Below, in pieces: positions 1 through 5,475 of a stretch of 5,475 nt of DNA. A program made the position numbers and the translations under genes. The stretch lies in contig QMOC01000216.1 of the NCBI GenBank assembly GCA_003648085.1, forward strand, positions 1 through 5,475, given 5' to 3'. Under the pieces are notes generated by a model, which saw only the letters and a list, made by a program, of their open reading frames with translations, was not told the origin of the DNA and made no database searches. The DNA comes from Chloroflexota bacterium. GTDB lineage: Bacteria; Chloroflexota; Anaerolineae; B4-G1. Every line of letters starts with the position of its first letter. Positions within the stretch are counted from its first letter, which is position 1.

Positions 1-4
1 AATT

Positions 5-10
5 GGAGGT
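5..10 (+). promoter_or_regulatory. Shine-Dalgarno that sets the M16 peptidase start
   Basis: GGAGGT at the left edge lies 4 nt before an in-frame GTG at 15. An in-frame TTG at 3 overlaps this motif and would have no room for a ribosome-binding site of its own inside the window, so GTG 15 is the better start. The spacing is a little short but workable. Confidence 0.7.
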
Positions 11-14
11 CATC

Positions 15-1289
15 GTGAGCGTTCTCAAAACAACGTTAGACAACGGCCTGGAGGTTCTCATCAAAGAGACGCACACCGCCCCCGTGGCCAGTTTCTGGAC
101 CTGGTATCGAGTGGGGAGTCGCAACGAGCATCTGGGGATCACCGGCATCTCCCACTGGGTGGAGCATATGCTCTTCAAAGGGACGCCCACGTTCCCCAAA
201 GGCGTGGCGGAGAAGGCCATCGCCCGCGAGGGGGGTACCTTCAACGGCATGACCTGGTACGACTTCACCACCTACTTCGCCACGTTGCCTGCCGACCGCA
301 TCGAGTTGGCGCTGCGCATTGAGGCCGACCGTATGGTCAACGCGCTCTTCGACCCCGACGAGGTCGCCGCTGAGCGCACTGTCATCATCAGTGAGCGGCA
401 GGGGGCCGAGAACAACCCGGAGTTTCTGCTCAACGAGGAGTTGATGGCGGCCGCTTTCCGCGTGCACCCCTATGGCACCGATACCCTCGGTCACATGTGC
501 GACCTGGAGACGATGACCCGCGACCAACTCTACGCCCACTACCGCACCTATTACGCGCCCCACAATGCGCTGGCCGTCGCGGTAGGTGACTTTGACGCCG
601 ATGGAATGTTGCGGCTGGTTGAGAAGCACTTTGGCGCGATTTCGGATAACCAGGACGTTCCACCGGTGACGGCCGTCGAGCCCCCGCAGAGAGGGGAGCG
701 GCGGGTAATCGTCGAAGGGGAGGGCAACGTCGCTTACCTTCAGATAGTCTTCCGCGCTCCCACCGTCCACGAGCCCGATTTCTTCGCTATGACCGTGCTC
801 GACGCCACCCTCACCGGGGCCAGTGGCCTGACCTTCTTCGGCGGCGGCCTGACCAACAAGAGCAGCCGCCTCTACAGGACGCTGGTGGCGACCGAGTTGG
901 CGACCGCCGTATCCGGCTCTCTGATCCCGACCGTTGACCCCTTCGTCTACAGTCTCTCGGCCATTGTGCGTGCCGGCCGTACTCCGGCCGAGGTGGAGGA
1001 GGCGCTGGAGGCAGAACTGGCGCGCGTGGCTGCCGAGTCGATCACGCCGGAGGAACTGACCAAAGCGATCAAACAGGCCAAAGCGCAGTTCGCCTATTCC
1101 AGCGAATCTATCACCGGGCAGGCGCTGTGGATGGGCTTCAGCGAGGTCTTCGCCGATTACACCTGGTTCGAAAACTACATCGCCAACCTCAGCGCCGTCA
1201 CCGTCGAAGACGTGCAGCGTGTGGCGCAGAAATATCTCAAGCGGTCGAACCGCACAGTGGGGTGGTATGTCCCTGTAAATAATACGTGA
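15..1289 (+). CDS. M16-family zinc metallopeptidase (insulinase / processing-peptidase type)
   Basis: This 424-residue protein has no signal peptide or membrane segment, so it is probably a cytoplasmic peptidase that degrades or processes peptides. Numbering from GTG 15, the inverted zinc motif HWVEH is at residues 47-51 (zinc ligands H47 and H51, catalytic base E50). The third ligand is most likely E127 in the segment IISERQ, 76 residues further on, which is the usual family spacing. An N-terminal M16 domain (about residues 10-160) is followed by the inactive-type C-terminal M16 domain (about 167-350). The latter carries a glycine-rich stretch FFGGG and then SSRLY, with R285 matching the family's substrate-binding arginine. 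The tyrosine usually found shortly after it (in LAYS) is threonine here (T297). The length is normal for bacterial M16B proteins, which often work as two-subunit enzymes. No second M16 gene follows, so any partner would lie to the left of the window. The stop codon is 23 nt before etfB, so co-transcription is possible but functionally unexplained. The family call is firm; the substrate is unknown. Confidence 0.93.
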   Translation: MSVLKTTLDNGLEVLIKETHTAPVASFWTWYRVGSRNEHLGITGISHWVEHMLFKGTPTFPKGVAEKAIAREGGTFNGMTWYDFTTYFATLPADRIELALRIEADRMVNALFDPDEVAAERTVIISERQGAENNPEFLLNEELMAAAFRVHPYGTDTLGHMCDLETMTRDQLYAHYRTYYAPHNALAVAVGDFDADGMLRLVEKHFGAISDNQDVPPVTAVEPPQRGERRVIVEGEGNVAYLQIVFRAPTVHEPDFFAMTVLDATLTGASGLTFFGGGLTNKSSRLYRTLVATELATAVSGSLIPTVDPFVYSLSAIVRAGRTPAEVEEALEAELARVAAESITPEELTKAIKQAKAQFAYSSESITGQALWMGFSEVFADYTWFENYIANLSAVTVEDVQRVAQKYLKRSNRTVGWYVPVNNT

Positions 1290-1300
1290 TAAATTAGTTC

Positions 1301-1309
1301 AGGAGGTGA
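1301..1309 (+). promoter_or_regulatory. Strong Shine-Dalgarno supporting the TTG start of etfB
   Basis: AGGAGGTGA is a near-perfect anti-16S match. Its GGAGG core ends 6 nt before TTG 1313. The TTG start gives the expected family N-terminus (HIVVCTKHTPD), and no in-frame ATG fits the family start, so the rare TTG codon is well supported. Confidence 0.85.
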
Positions 1310-1312
1310 ACC

Positions 1313-2110
1313 TTGCACATCGTAGTATGTACCAAACACACACCCGACTCGGAAGCCAAGATGTCGGTGGACGAGGCGGGCAACGTCTCTTGGGGGGAAT
1401 CGCCACTCATCATCAACCCCTGGGACGAGTACGCCGTGGAGGAGGCTCTGCTGCTCCGCGAGAAGTATGGTGGGACCGTCACCGTCATCTCGATGGGGCC
1501 GGAGGAGGCGCTGGAGGCCCTGAAACACGCCATCGCGATGGGCTGTGACGAGGCTATCCGCATCTGGGAAGAATCTTGCGCCGACTCCGACACCCTCGCT
1601 ACCAGTTACGTGCTGGCCAGAGCCATCGAGAAGATGGGTGACGTGGACCTGGTCCTCTTCGGCAAGTCGGCGATTGACGCCGAGACCTGGCAGACCGGTC
1701 CGGCTGTCGCCAGGCGGCTGGGCTATCCCTCTCTGATGTACACCATCAAGATCGCCGAATTGGACCCCGATGGGAGGACCATCACCGTCGAGCGGCTGCT
1801 GGAGGAGGGACGGCAGGTGGTGTCGGCCCCGCTGCCCGCCGTGGTCGGCACGACCAAGGGCATCAACGAGCCACGCTACACCTCCTTCATCGGCATCCGT
1901 AAGGCGGCCCGGATGGAGTATCCTCTTTGGACGCTGGCCGACATCGGCGCGGAGGCCGATAAGGTGGGCGCAGCCGGTTCCGCCGTCCGCTGGCCGCAGA
2001 TCTTTATGCCGCCGGTGCGCGAGGGCGAGGCCGAGATCATCGAGGGTGAGACGGTCGCGGAGACTGCGCGCATCCTGGTCGAGAAACTGCTGGCCGAGAA
2101 GGTGATCTAG
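1313..2110 (+). CDS. etfB: Electron-transfer flavoprotein beta subunit (EtfB)
   Basis: This is the small subunit of the soluble FAD-containing heterodimer that carries electrons between flavin dehydrogenases and a membrane quinone oxidoreductase or another acceptor. It has 265 residues, normal for the family. Visible signatures are the N-terminal strand HIVVCTKHTPD (residues 2-12), INPWDEYAVEEAL (34-46), VISMGPEEALEAL (58-70) and the nucleotide-binding loop GKSAIDAETWQTGP (117-130). These are followed by PAVVGTTKGINEPRY (175-189) and the partner-recognition loop (about 184-205). The nucleotide loop is unusual: W126 sits where AMP-type subunits such as human ETFB have Asn and bifurcating types have a small residue, while T128 looks AMP-like. 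The loop position equivalent to human Leu195 appears to be F192. The gene starts at TTG and is followed 11 nt later by etfA, with no dehydrogenase gene nearby to name the electron donor. The family call is firm; whether the subunit is bifurcating is not resolved. Confidence 0.95.
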   Translation: MHIVVCTKHTPDSEAKMSVDEAGNVSWGESPLIINPWDEYAVEEALLLREKYGGTVTVISMGPEEALEALKHAIAMGCDEAIRIWEESCADSDTLATSYVLARAIEKMGDVDLVLFGKSAIDAETWQTGPAVARRLGYPSLMYTIKIAELDPDGRTITVERLLEEGRQVVSAPLPAVVGTTKGINEPRYTSFIGIRKAARMEYPLWTLADIGAEADKVGAAGSAVRWPQIFMPPVREGEAEIIEGETVAETARILVEKLLAEKVI

Positions 2111-2121
2111 GAGGCGATGCC

Positions 2122-3108
2122 ATGAGCAACGACATCTTCGTCTGGGTAGAACAGTTCAGTGGCCATCCCACAGCCGCTTCCTGGGAGGCCGCGGGCCTCG
2201 CCCGCCGACTGGCGGACGAACTGGGGAGCGACGTGACCGCCTGTGTCTTCGGCGGGCAAGGGATCGAACCCCTGGCGCAGGAGGCCATCTCCTACGGGGC
2301 CGACAGGGTGCTCCTGGCCGAGGACGCGACATTGGCCGACTTCCGCGTCGAGCCGCAGGCTGCGTTGCTGGCCAAAGTGGTGCGTGAGGCCGAGCCCGCC
2401 GTCGTCCTCATCGGCGCGACCTTCCGCGGGCGCGAGTTGGGACCTGCCCTGGCGGTGGAATTGGACACCGGCTGCATCGCCGACTGCACTGCGCTGGAGT
2501 TCGAGGACGGCCAACTGGTCGCCACGCGCCCCATCTATGCGGGCAAGTTGCTCTCTCGGTGCGTCATACCCGAGCGGCGCCCGCAAATCTTCACCACCCG
2601 CGTGCGCGCCTTCCCCAAGCCGGAGCCCGACTCCTCCCGCAGCGGTGAGGTGACGCGGGTGGAGCCGGTTCTGGCCGAGGATGAGATTCCTTCCAAAGTG
2701 ACCGGCTTCAAGGAAACTAAGGGTGGGGTGAGCCTGACCGACGCGGCCATCATCGTCTCCGGCGGGCGTGGCGTCGGTGGGCCGGAGGGCTACGAGCCAC
2801 TGCGCGAACTGGCGCAGGTGCTAGGGGCCGCGCTGGGGGCCTCCCGCGCCGCCGTGGACGCGGGCTGGATTCCCTACGAGCATCAGGTCGGCCAGACCGG
2901 CAAGACCGTCAGCCCCGACCTTTACATCGCCTGCGGCATCTCCGGCGCGATCCAGCATCAGGCCGGCATGCGCACCAGCAAGGTCATCGTCGCCATTAAC
3001 AAAGACCCCGAAGCGCCGATCTTCAAACTGGCCCACTATGGCATCGTCAACGACCTGTTCAAAGTGGTGCCTGCGCTGACGGAGGCTTTCAAGGAGAAAC
3101 TCGGATAA
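2122..3108 (+). CDS. etfA: Electron-transfer flavoprotein alpha subunit (EtfA)
   Basis: This is the FAD-binding large subunit that pairs with the EtfB encoded just upstream. It has 328 residues, close to the usual 310-330. The N-terminal alpha/beta domain starts at IFVWVEQ and includes the segment ATRPIYAGKLLSRC (134-147). The C-terminal FAD domain is strongly conserved: IVSGGRG (211-217), GASRAAVDAGW (239-249), QVGQTGK (255-261), ISGAIQH (273-279), NKDPEAPIF (293-301) and YGIVNDLF (306-313). R242, T259 and H279 line up with human R249, T266 and H286, which tune the flavin, all at the same offset of 7. The usual YIAVGISG is YIACGISG here (C271). There is no extra ferredoxin-like domain. The start is ATG, and its Shine-Dalgarno AGGAGG (2109-2114) overlaps the etfB stop codon, implying coupled translation and balanced subunit synthesis. 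The electron donor and acceptor are not encoded in the window. Confidence 0.97.
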   Translation: MSNDIFVWVEQFSGHPTAASWEAAGLARRLADELGSDVTACVFGGQGIEPLAQEAISYGADRVLLAEDATLADFRVEPQAALLAKVVREAEPAVVLIGATFRGRELGPALAVELDTGCIADCTALEFEDGQLVATRPIYAGKLLSRCVIPERRPQIFTTRVRAFPKPEPDSSRSGEVTRVEPVLAEDEIPSKVTGFKETKGGVSLTDAAIIVSGGRGVGGPEGYEPLRELAQVLGAALGASRAAVDAGWIPYEHQVGQTGKTVSPDLYIACGISGAIQHQAGMRTSKVIVAINKDPEAPIFKLAHYGIVNDLFKVVPALTEAFKEKLG

Positions 3109-3127
3109 CCTTACCCCATTCCCCATG

Positions 3128-3160
3128 CCCCCTTCTCCTCCCAATCGGAGGGGAAGGGGG
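3128..3160 (+). terminator. 14-bp GC-rich hairpin after etfA: possible terminator or dispersed palindrome
   Basis: The left arm CCCCCTTCTCCTCC (3128-3141) pairs with GGAGGGGAAGGGGG (3147-3160) around a CAATC loop. All 14 positions pair, with one G-T wobble (3136/3152). It begins 19 nt after the etfA stop. A TTTTT run lies 13 nt beyond the stem (3174-3178) rather than directly after it, so this is not a textbook intrinsic terminator. It may still end or protect the etf transcript. Its C-rich/G-rich arms also resemble palindromes that recur between genes in some GC-rich genomes, which the window alone cannot confirm because no second copy is present. Confidence 0.45.
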
Positions 3161-3181
3161 TATCCTCTCAACATTTTTCAA

Positions 3182-4303
3182 GTGCGTCTAATATACCTGG
3201 ACGTCTCCGCAGCCGTACACCGTCGCGCCGGGCTGGGCAGGTACGCCGAGAGCCTGGCCCGTGCCCTCGTTGCCGCCCATCCGGAACGCTACGGGCTGTT
3301 CTACAACCGCGAGCGGGGGGTGGAACCCCTGGCCGGCCTGGAGCATCTGCCCACCTGCACCGTCGCCCTGGGCTACAAGCCGTGGCGCATGCTCGTCCTG
3401 CTGGGGCAACTGTCTCGCGTCGGCTTCGATTATCTGTTGCCCGAGGCTGCACTCTTTCACGCCACCGAGCACCTCCTGCTCCCGCTGCGCACCATCCCCA
3501 CCGTCCTCACTGTTCACGACCTCATCTTCCGCCATCTGCCGTCCCACCACAAGCCCCTCAACCGCTGGTACCTGAACCTGAGCCTCCCCCTCTACTGTCG
3601 CCGGGCCACCCGCATCATTGTCGTCTCCGAGTGCACCCGGCGTGACCTCATCATTGCCTACGGCCTGCCGCCGGAGAAGATCACGGTGATCCCAGAGGCA
3701 GCCGACCCCCGCTTCCGTCCCCGGCCGCCGGAAGTAGTAGCCGCTGTCAGCGCCCGCTACGGCCTGCCGGCGCGCTACCTGCTCTTTGTCGGCACCATCG
3801 AGCCGCGCAAGAACCTGACACGTCTGCTGGTCGCCTTTGAGGCGGCCCACGCCGAGGGGCTGACCGATGGGCTGGTCATCGTGGGGAGGCGGGGCTGGCT
3901 GTACGGTGACTTCTTCGCCCGTCTGGAGCAATCGCCGGCCCATGACGCTGTCCACTTCCCCGGCTACGTGCCCGACGCCGACCTGCCGGCCATCTACGCC
4001 GGAGCGCAGGCGCTGGTCTTCCCCAGCCTCTACGAGGGCTTCGGCCTGCCGGTGCTGGAGGCGATGGCCTGTGGCACACCCGTGGCGGCCTCCCACGCCT
4101 CCAGCATCCCCGAAATCGGCGCCGAGGCGGTGCTCTACTTCGACCCGACCGACACGGAAGCGATGACTGAAACGATTCGCACTCTGCTACGCGATGCCGA
4201 CCTGCGTGCCGACCTACGGCAGCGCGGTTTCGGCCAGGCGGCGCGGTTCTCGTGGGAGCGGGCGGCAGCCGAAACAGAGGCGGTGTACGATGCTGTGCGG
4301 TAA
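3182..4303 (+). CDS. GT4-type glycosyltransferase (GT-B fold, mannosyltransferase-like)
   Basis: This is a retaining glycosyltransferase that probably moves a sugar from a nucleotide donor to a glycan or lipid acceptor at the cytoplasmic face. From GTG 3182 the protein has 373 residues, a normal length. The N-terminal domain begins RLIYLDVSA and carries the glycine loop AGLGRYAESL (about residues 16-25), HDLIF (112-116) and VSECTRRDL (148-156). The C-terminal donor-binding domain carries VGTIEPRKN (203-211, with the phosphate-contacting R209 and K210), HFPGYV, and the EGFGLPVLE motif (E285 and E293, the E-x7-E signature). An upstream in-frame ATG at 3125 would add 19 residues, mostly Pro, Arg and Gly, translated from the hairpin; these do not resemble the family, so GTG 3182 is preferred. 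No Shine-Dalgarno sits at normal distance; the nearest GGAGG is 30 nt upstream inside the hairpin. The downstream sugar-nucleotide gene supports a glycan role. Donor and acceptor are unknown. Confidence 0.92.
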   Translation: MRLIYLDVSAAVHRRAGLGRYAESLARALVAAHPERYGLFYNRERGVEPLAGLEHLPTCTVALGYKPWRMLVLLGQLSRVGFDYLLPEAALFHATEHLLLPLRTIPTVLTVHDLIFRHLPSHHKPLNRWYLNLSLPLYCRRATRIIVVSECTRRDLIIAYGLPPEKITVIPEAADPRFRPRPPEVVAAVSARYGLPARYLLFVGTIEPRKNLTRLLVAFEAAHAEGLTDGLVIVGRRGWLYGDFFARLEQSPAHDAVHFPGYVPDADLPAIYAGAQALVFPSLYEGFGLPVLEAMACGTPVAASHASSIPEIGAEAVLYFDPTDTEAMTETIRTLLRDADLRADLRQRGFGQAARFSWERAAAETEAVYDAVR

Positions 4304-4401
4304 GGACAGAGCGTGGGGATTGATGGGACGGCCGATCTATGAAGAGAACAATAACTCGATGCCGTTCCGCCGGATGTTACGGAGGGGCCGGCGCCATAGG
4401 C
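4304..4401. other. Intergenic stretch with no supported gene
   Basis: This 98-nt stretch follows the glycosyltransferase stop and precedes the promoter. I see no convincing terminator (no GC-rich stem followed by a T run) and no credible gene. A 34-codon frame from ATG 4323 to 4427 runs into the promoter and is arginine-rich with no recognisable family. Confidence 0.5.
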
Positions 4402-4430
4402 TTGACTTTTGGTTCACCTGGAGGTAAGAT
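4402..4430 (+). promoter_or_regulatory. Sigma70-type promoter for the epimerase gene
   Basis: A -35 box TTGACT (4402-4407; 5 of 6 consensus bases) and a -10 box TAAGAT (4425-4430; 4 of 6) are separated by exactly 17 nt. They sit in a locally AT-richer part of an otherwise GC-rich region. Transcription would be expected to start near 4437, giving a leader of about 60 nt before GTG 4499. Two small dyads flank the -10 box: ACCT-GG-AGGT (4416-4425) in the spacer and AGTT-T-AACT (4432-4440) at the predicted start. Either could be an operator, but this is speculative. Confidence 0.65.
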
Positions 4431-4462
4431 AAGTTTAACTCAGAAGGGTCTTTAGCCAAGTC

Positions 4463-4480
4463 GGGCGGCTTCTGCCGTCC
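4463..4480 (+). other. Leader hairpin upstream of the epimerase start
   Basis: GGGCGGC (4463-4469) pairs with GCCGTCC (4474-4480) around a TTCT loop, giving 7 bp with one G-T wobble. It lies in the predicted 5' leader and ends 4 nt before the Shine-Dalgarno at 4485. It could influence translation or mRNA stability. I could not match it to a known riboswitch class, and it has no T run to act as a terminator. Confidence 0.4.
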
Positions 4481-4484
4481 CAAT

Positions 4485-4491
4485 GAGGAGG
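4485..4491 (+). promoter_or_regulatory. Shine-Dalgarno that sets the GTG start of the epimerase
   Basis: GAGGAGG ends 7 nt before GTG 4499, which is ideal spacing. An ATG at 4483 overlaps it but is in another frame. The GTG start places the Rossmann motif at the very N-terminus, as expected for the family. Confidence 0.8.
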
Positions 4492-4498
4492 CAATACT

Positions 4499-5475
4499 GT
4501 GCGCATTCTCGTCACCGGCGGCGCCGGTTTTATCGGCTCTAACCTCGTGGATGTGCTCATGGAGCAGGGGCACGAGGTCACCGTACTCGACAATCTCTCG
4601 GTGGGCAAAATCGCCAATATCGAACACCACCTGGAGAGCGAGCACTTTCACTTTGTCAATGATACCATCCTCAACGTGACGACGCTGGAGCGCCTCGTCC
4701 GCCAGGCCGACCTGATCTACCACCTGGCAGCCGTCGTTGGCCCCAAGTACGTCGTTGAAGATCCCCTGGGCACCATTGTCACCAACGTGCGCGGCACGGA
4801 AAACGTACTGGAGTTGGCCTTCAAGTACTGGGTCAAGACCGTCATCGCTTCCAGTTCCGAAATCTACGGCAAGTCCACTGCCGTGCCGCTCGGCGAGGAC
4901 GATGACCGCATCCTCGGCCCGACGACCGTGGGCCGCTGGTCATACTCCGACGCCAAGGCGATTGACGAGTACTTCGCGCTGGCCTATGCCAAAAAGGGGC
5001 TACCCGTCGCCATCGTGCGCTATTTCAACGCCTATGGCCCCCGGCTCGACCCCCGTGGCTACGGCAGCGTCATCGCCAGGTTTTTCACCCAGGCGCTGCG
5101 CGGCGAGCCGTTGACGATCTACGACGACGGGCAACAGACCCGCTGCTTTACCTACGTCGCCGACACCATCAGGGGCACGATCCTGGCGGCGACGGTCAAG
5201 GAGGCCGTTGGGCAGGTCTTCAACATCGGCTCCAATCGGGAGACGACGATCCTCGAACTGGCCGCTCTGATCCGGCGACTGACCGGCTCGGCGTCGGAAA
5301 TCGTCCATGTACCTTATGAGACTGCTTACGGGCCGGACTTCGAGGAGACGCGCCGCCGCGTGCCCGACGTGACCCGTGCGCGGGAGGTGCTTGGCTTCGA
5401 AGCCCAAATAGCGCTCGAAGAGGGATTACGGCGGACACTGGGGTGGTTTCGAGGGGCAGGGGTCGGTAGATTGGT
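4499..5475 (+). CDS. NAD-dependent NDP-sugar epimerase/dehydratase, extended SDR family (3' end beyond the window)
   Basis: This soluble enzyme probably epimerises, dehydrates or decarboxylates a nucleotide-linked sugar using bound NAD. The frame stays open for 325 complete codons to the last base. Since relatives are about 310-330 residues, only a short tail should be missing. The N-terminus MRILVTGGAGFIGSNLV carries the NAD-binding TGGAGFIG (6-13), with D31 after the second strand as the likely ribose-binding acid. Further signatures are YHLAA (74-78), SSSEIYG (118-124), the catalytic pair Y149/K153 in WSYSDAK (147-153), VRYFNAYGPR (173-182) and the substrate-domain segment LTIYDDGQQTRCFTYVAD (205-222). 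The GPTTVGRWSYSDAK segment resembles proteins annotated as UDP-glucose 4-epimerase or UDP-glucuronate decarboxylase, so the exact reaction cannot be fixed. It has its own promoter and strong Shine-Dalgarno and follows a glycosyltransferase, pointing to glycan precursor supply. The frame shows no break or internal stop. Confidence 0.92.
   Translation, partial: MRILVTGGAGFIGSNLVDVLMEQGHEVTVLDNLSVGKIANIEHHLESEHFHFVNDTILNVTTLERLVRQADLIYHLAAVVGPKYVVEDPLGTIVTNVRGTENVLELAFKYWVKTVIASSSEIYGKSTAVPLGEDDDRILGPTTVGRWSYSDAKAIDEYFALAYAKKGLPVAIVRYFNAYGPRLDPRGYGSVIARFFTQALRGEPLTIYDDGQQTRCFTYVADTIRGTILAATVKEAVGQVFNIGSNRETTILELAALIRRLTGSASEIVHVPYETAYGPDFEETRRRVPDVTRAREVLGFEAQIALEEGLRRTLGWFRGAGVGRL

Noticed and set aside
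36..770. Long open frame on the minus strand inside the M16 peptidase gene
   Set aside because: It is fully antisense to a gene with clear family motifs, has no recognisable domain, and is expected by chance from GC-biased third codon positions.
1271..1300. AT-rich patch before etfB as a possible etf promoter
   Set aside because: It contains -10-like hexamers such as TAAATT, but no -35-like hexamer lies 16-18 nt upstream. It may only reflect the end of the M16 gene.
1313..3108. etfBA as an electron-bifurcating Fix/Bcd-type system
   Set aside because: No fixC, fixX, bcd or other bifurcation partner is present, and the EtfB nucleotide loop does not match the usual bifurcating motif, so the claim is not supported.
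3125..3181. ATG 3125 as the glycosyltransferase start
   Set aside because: The extra 19 residues come mostly from the hairpin, are Pro-, Arg- and Gly-rich and do not resemble GT4 N-termini, which normally begin at the first beta strand (RLIYLDV).
3188..4096. 302-codon open frame on the minus strand inside the glycosyltransferase gene
   Set aside because: Its predicted protein has low-complexity, Gly/Val/Asp/Gln-rich composition with no family signature. It mirrors the codon bias of the real gene on the other strand.
4323..4427. Small 34-codon frame MGRPIYEENNN... upstream of the epimerase
   Set aside because: It has only a weak Shine-Dalgarno and no recognisable family, and it runs through the -35 box and into the -10 box of the predicted promoter.
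4437..4498. Epimerase leader as a known riboswitch
   Set aside because: I compared it from memory with c-di-GMP, mini-ykkC, fluoride and glutamine-type motifs and found none of their conserved cores.
4514..4528. Perfect inverted repeat ACCGGC-GGC-GCCGGT followed by TTT, resembling a terminator
   Set aside because: It lies inside the epimerase gene and simply encodes the conserved TGGAG of the Rossmann motif, and the T run is too short.

Overview
The window is GC-rich, codes on one strand throughout, and is densely packed with ordinary chromosomal genes. Four of its five genes appear to start at GTG or TTG rather than ATG, each judged from the Shine-Dalgarno position or the family N-terminus. 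The GC content, the start-codon use and the style of the M16 peptidase (a glycine-rich insert before the SSRLY segment) fit a member of the Chloroflexota, possibly an Anaerolineae-like lineage. That assignment is an inference from remembered family resemblance, not a search result. I see no mobile element, CRISPR array, tRNA, rRNA or phage gene.

Layout, left to right. (1) Positions 15-1289 hold a complete cytoplasmic M16-family zinc peptidase, whose ribosome-binding site lies at the very left edge. (2) After 23 nt comes etfB (1313-2110), and 11 nt later etfA (2122-3108). Together they encode both subunits of an electron-transfer flavoprotein and are clearly co-transcribed. (3) A 73-nt gap holds a strong 14-bp GC-rich hairpin (3128-3160). 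(4) Positions 3182-4303 encode a GT4-type glycosyltransferase. (5) A 195-nt gap carries a convincing sigma70-type promoter (TTGACT, 17 nt, TAAGAT), a small leader hairpin and a strong Shine-Dalgarno. (6) From 4499 to the right edge runs an NAD-dependent NDP-sugar epimerase/dehydratase that is still open at the last base but close to full family length.

Functionally there are two or three unrelated units: proteolysis, flavoprotein electron transfer, and nucleotide-sugar or glycan metabolism (glycosyltransferase plus sugar-nucleotide enzyme). The last pair may belong to a cell-envelope or exopolysaccharide region continuing to the right. The etf pair has no dehydrogenase or quinone-oxidoreductase partner in the window, so its electron donor and acceptor cannot be named.

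I do not find a convincing undescribed system here. The points most worth a second look are residue-level oddities in EtfB, loss of the expected tyrosine in the M16 peptidase, the hairpin before the glycosyltransferase, and the leader in front of the epimerase.
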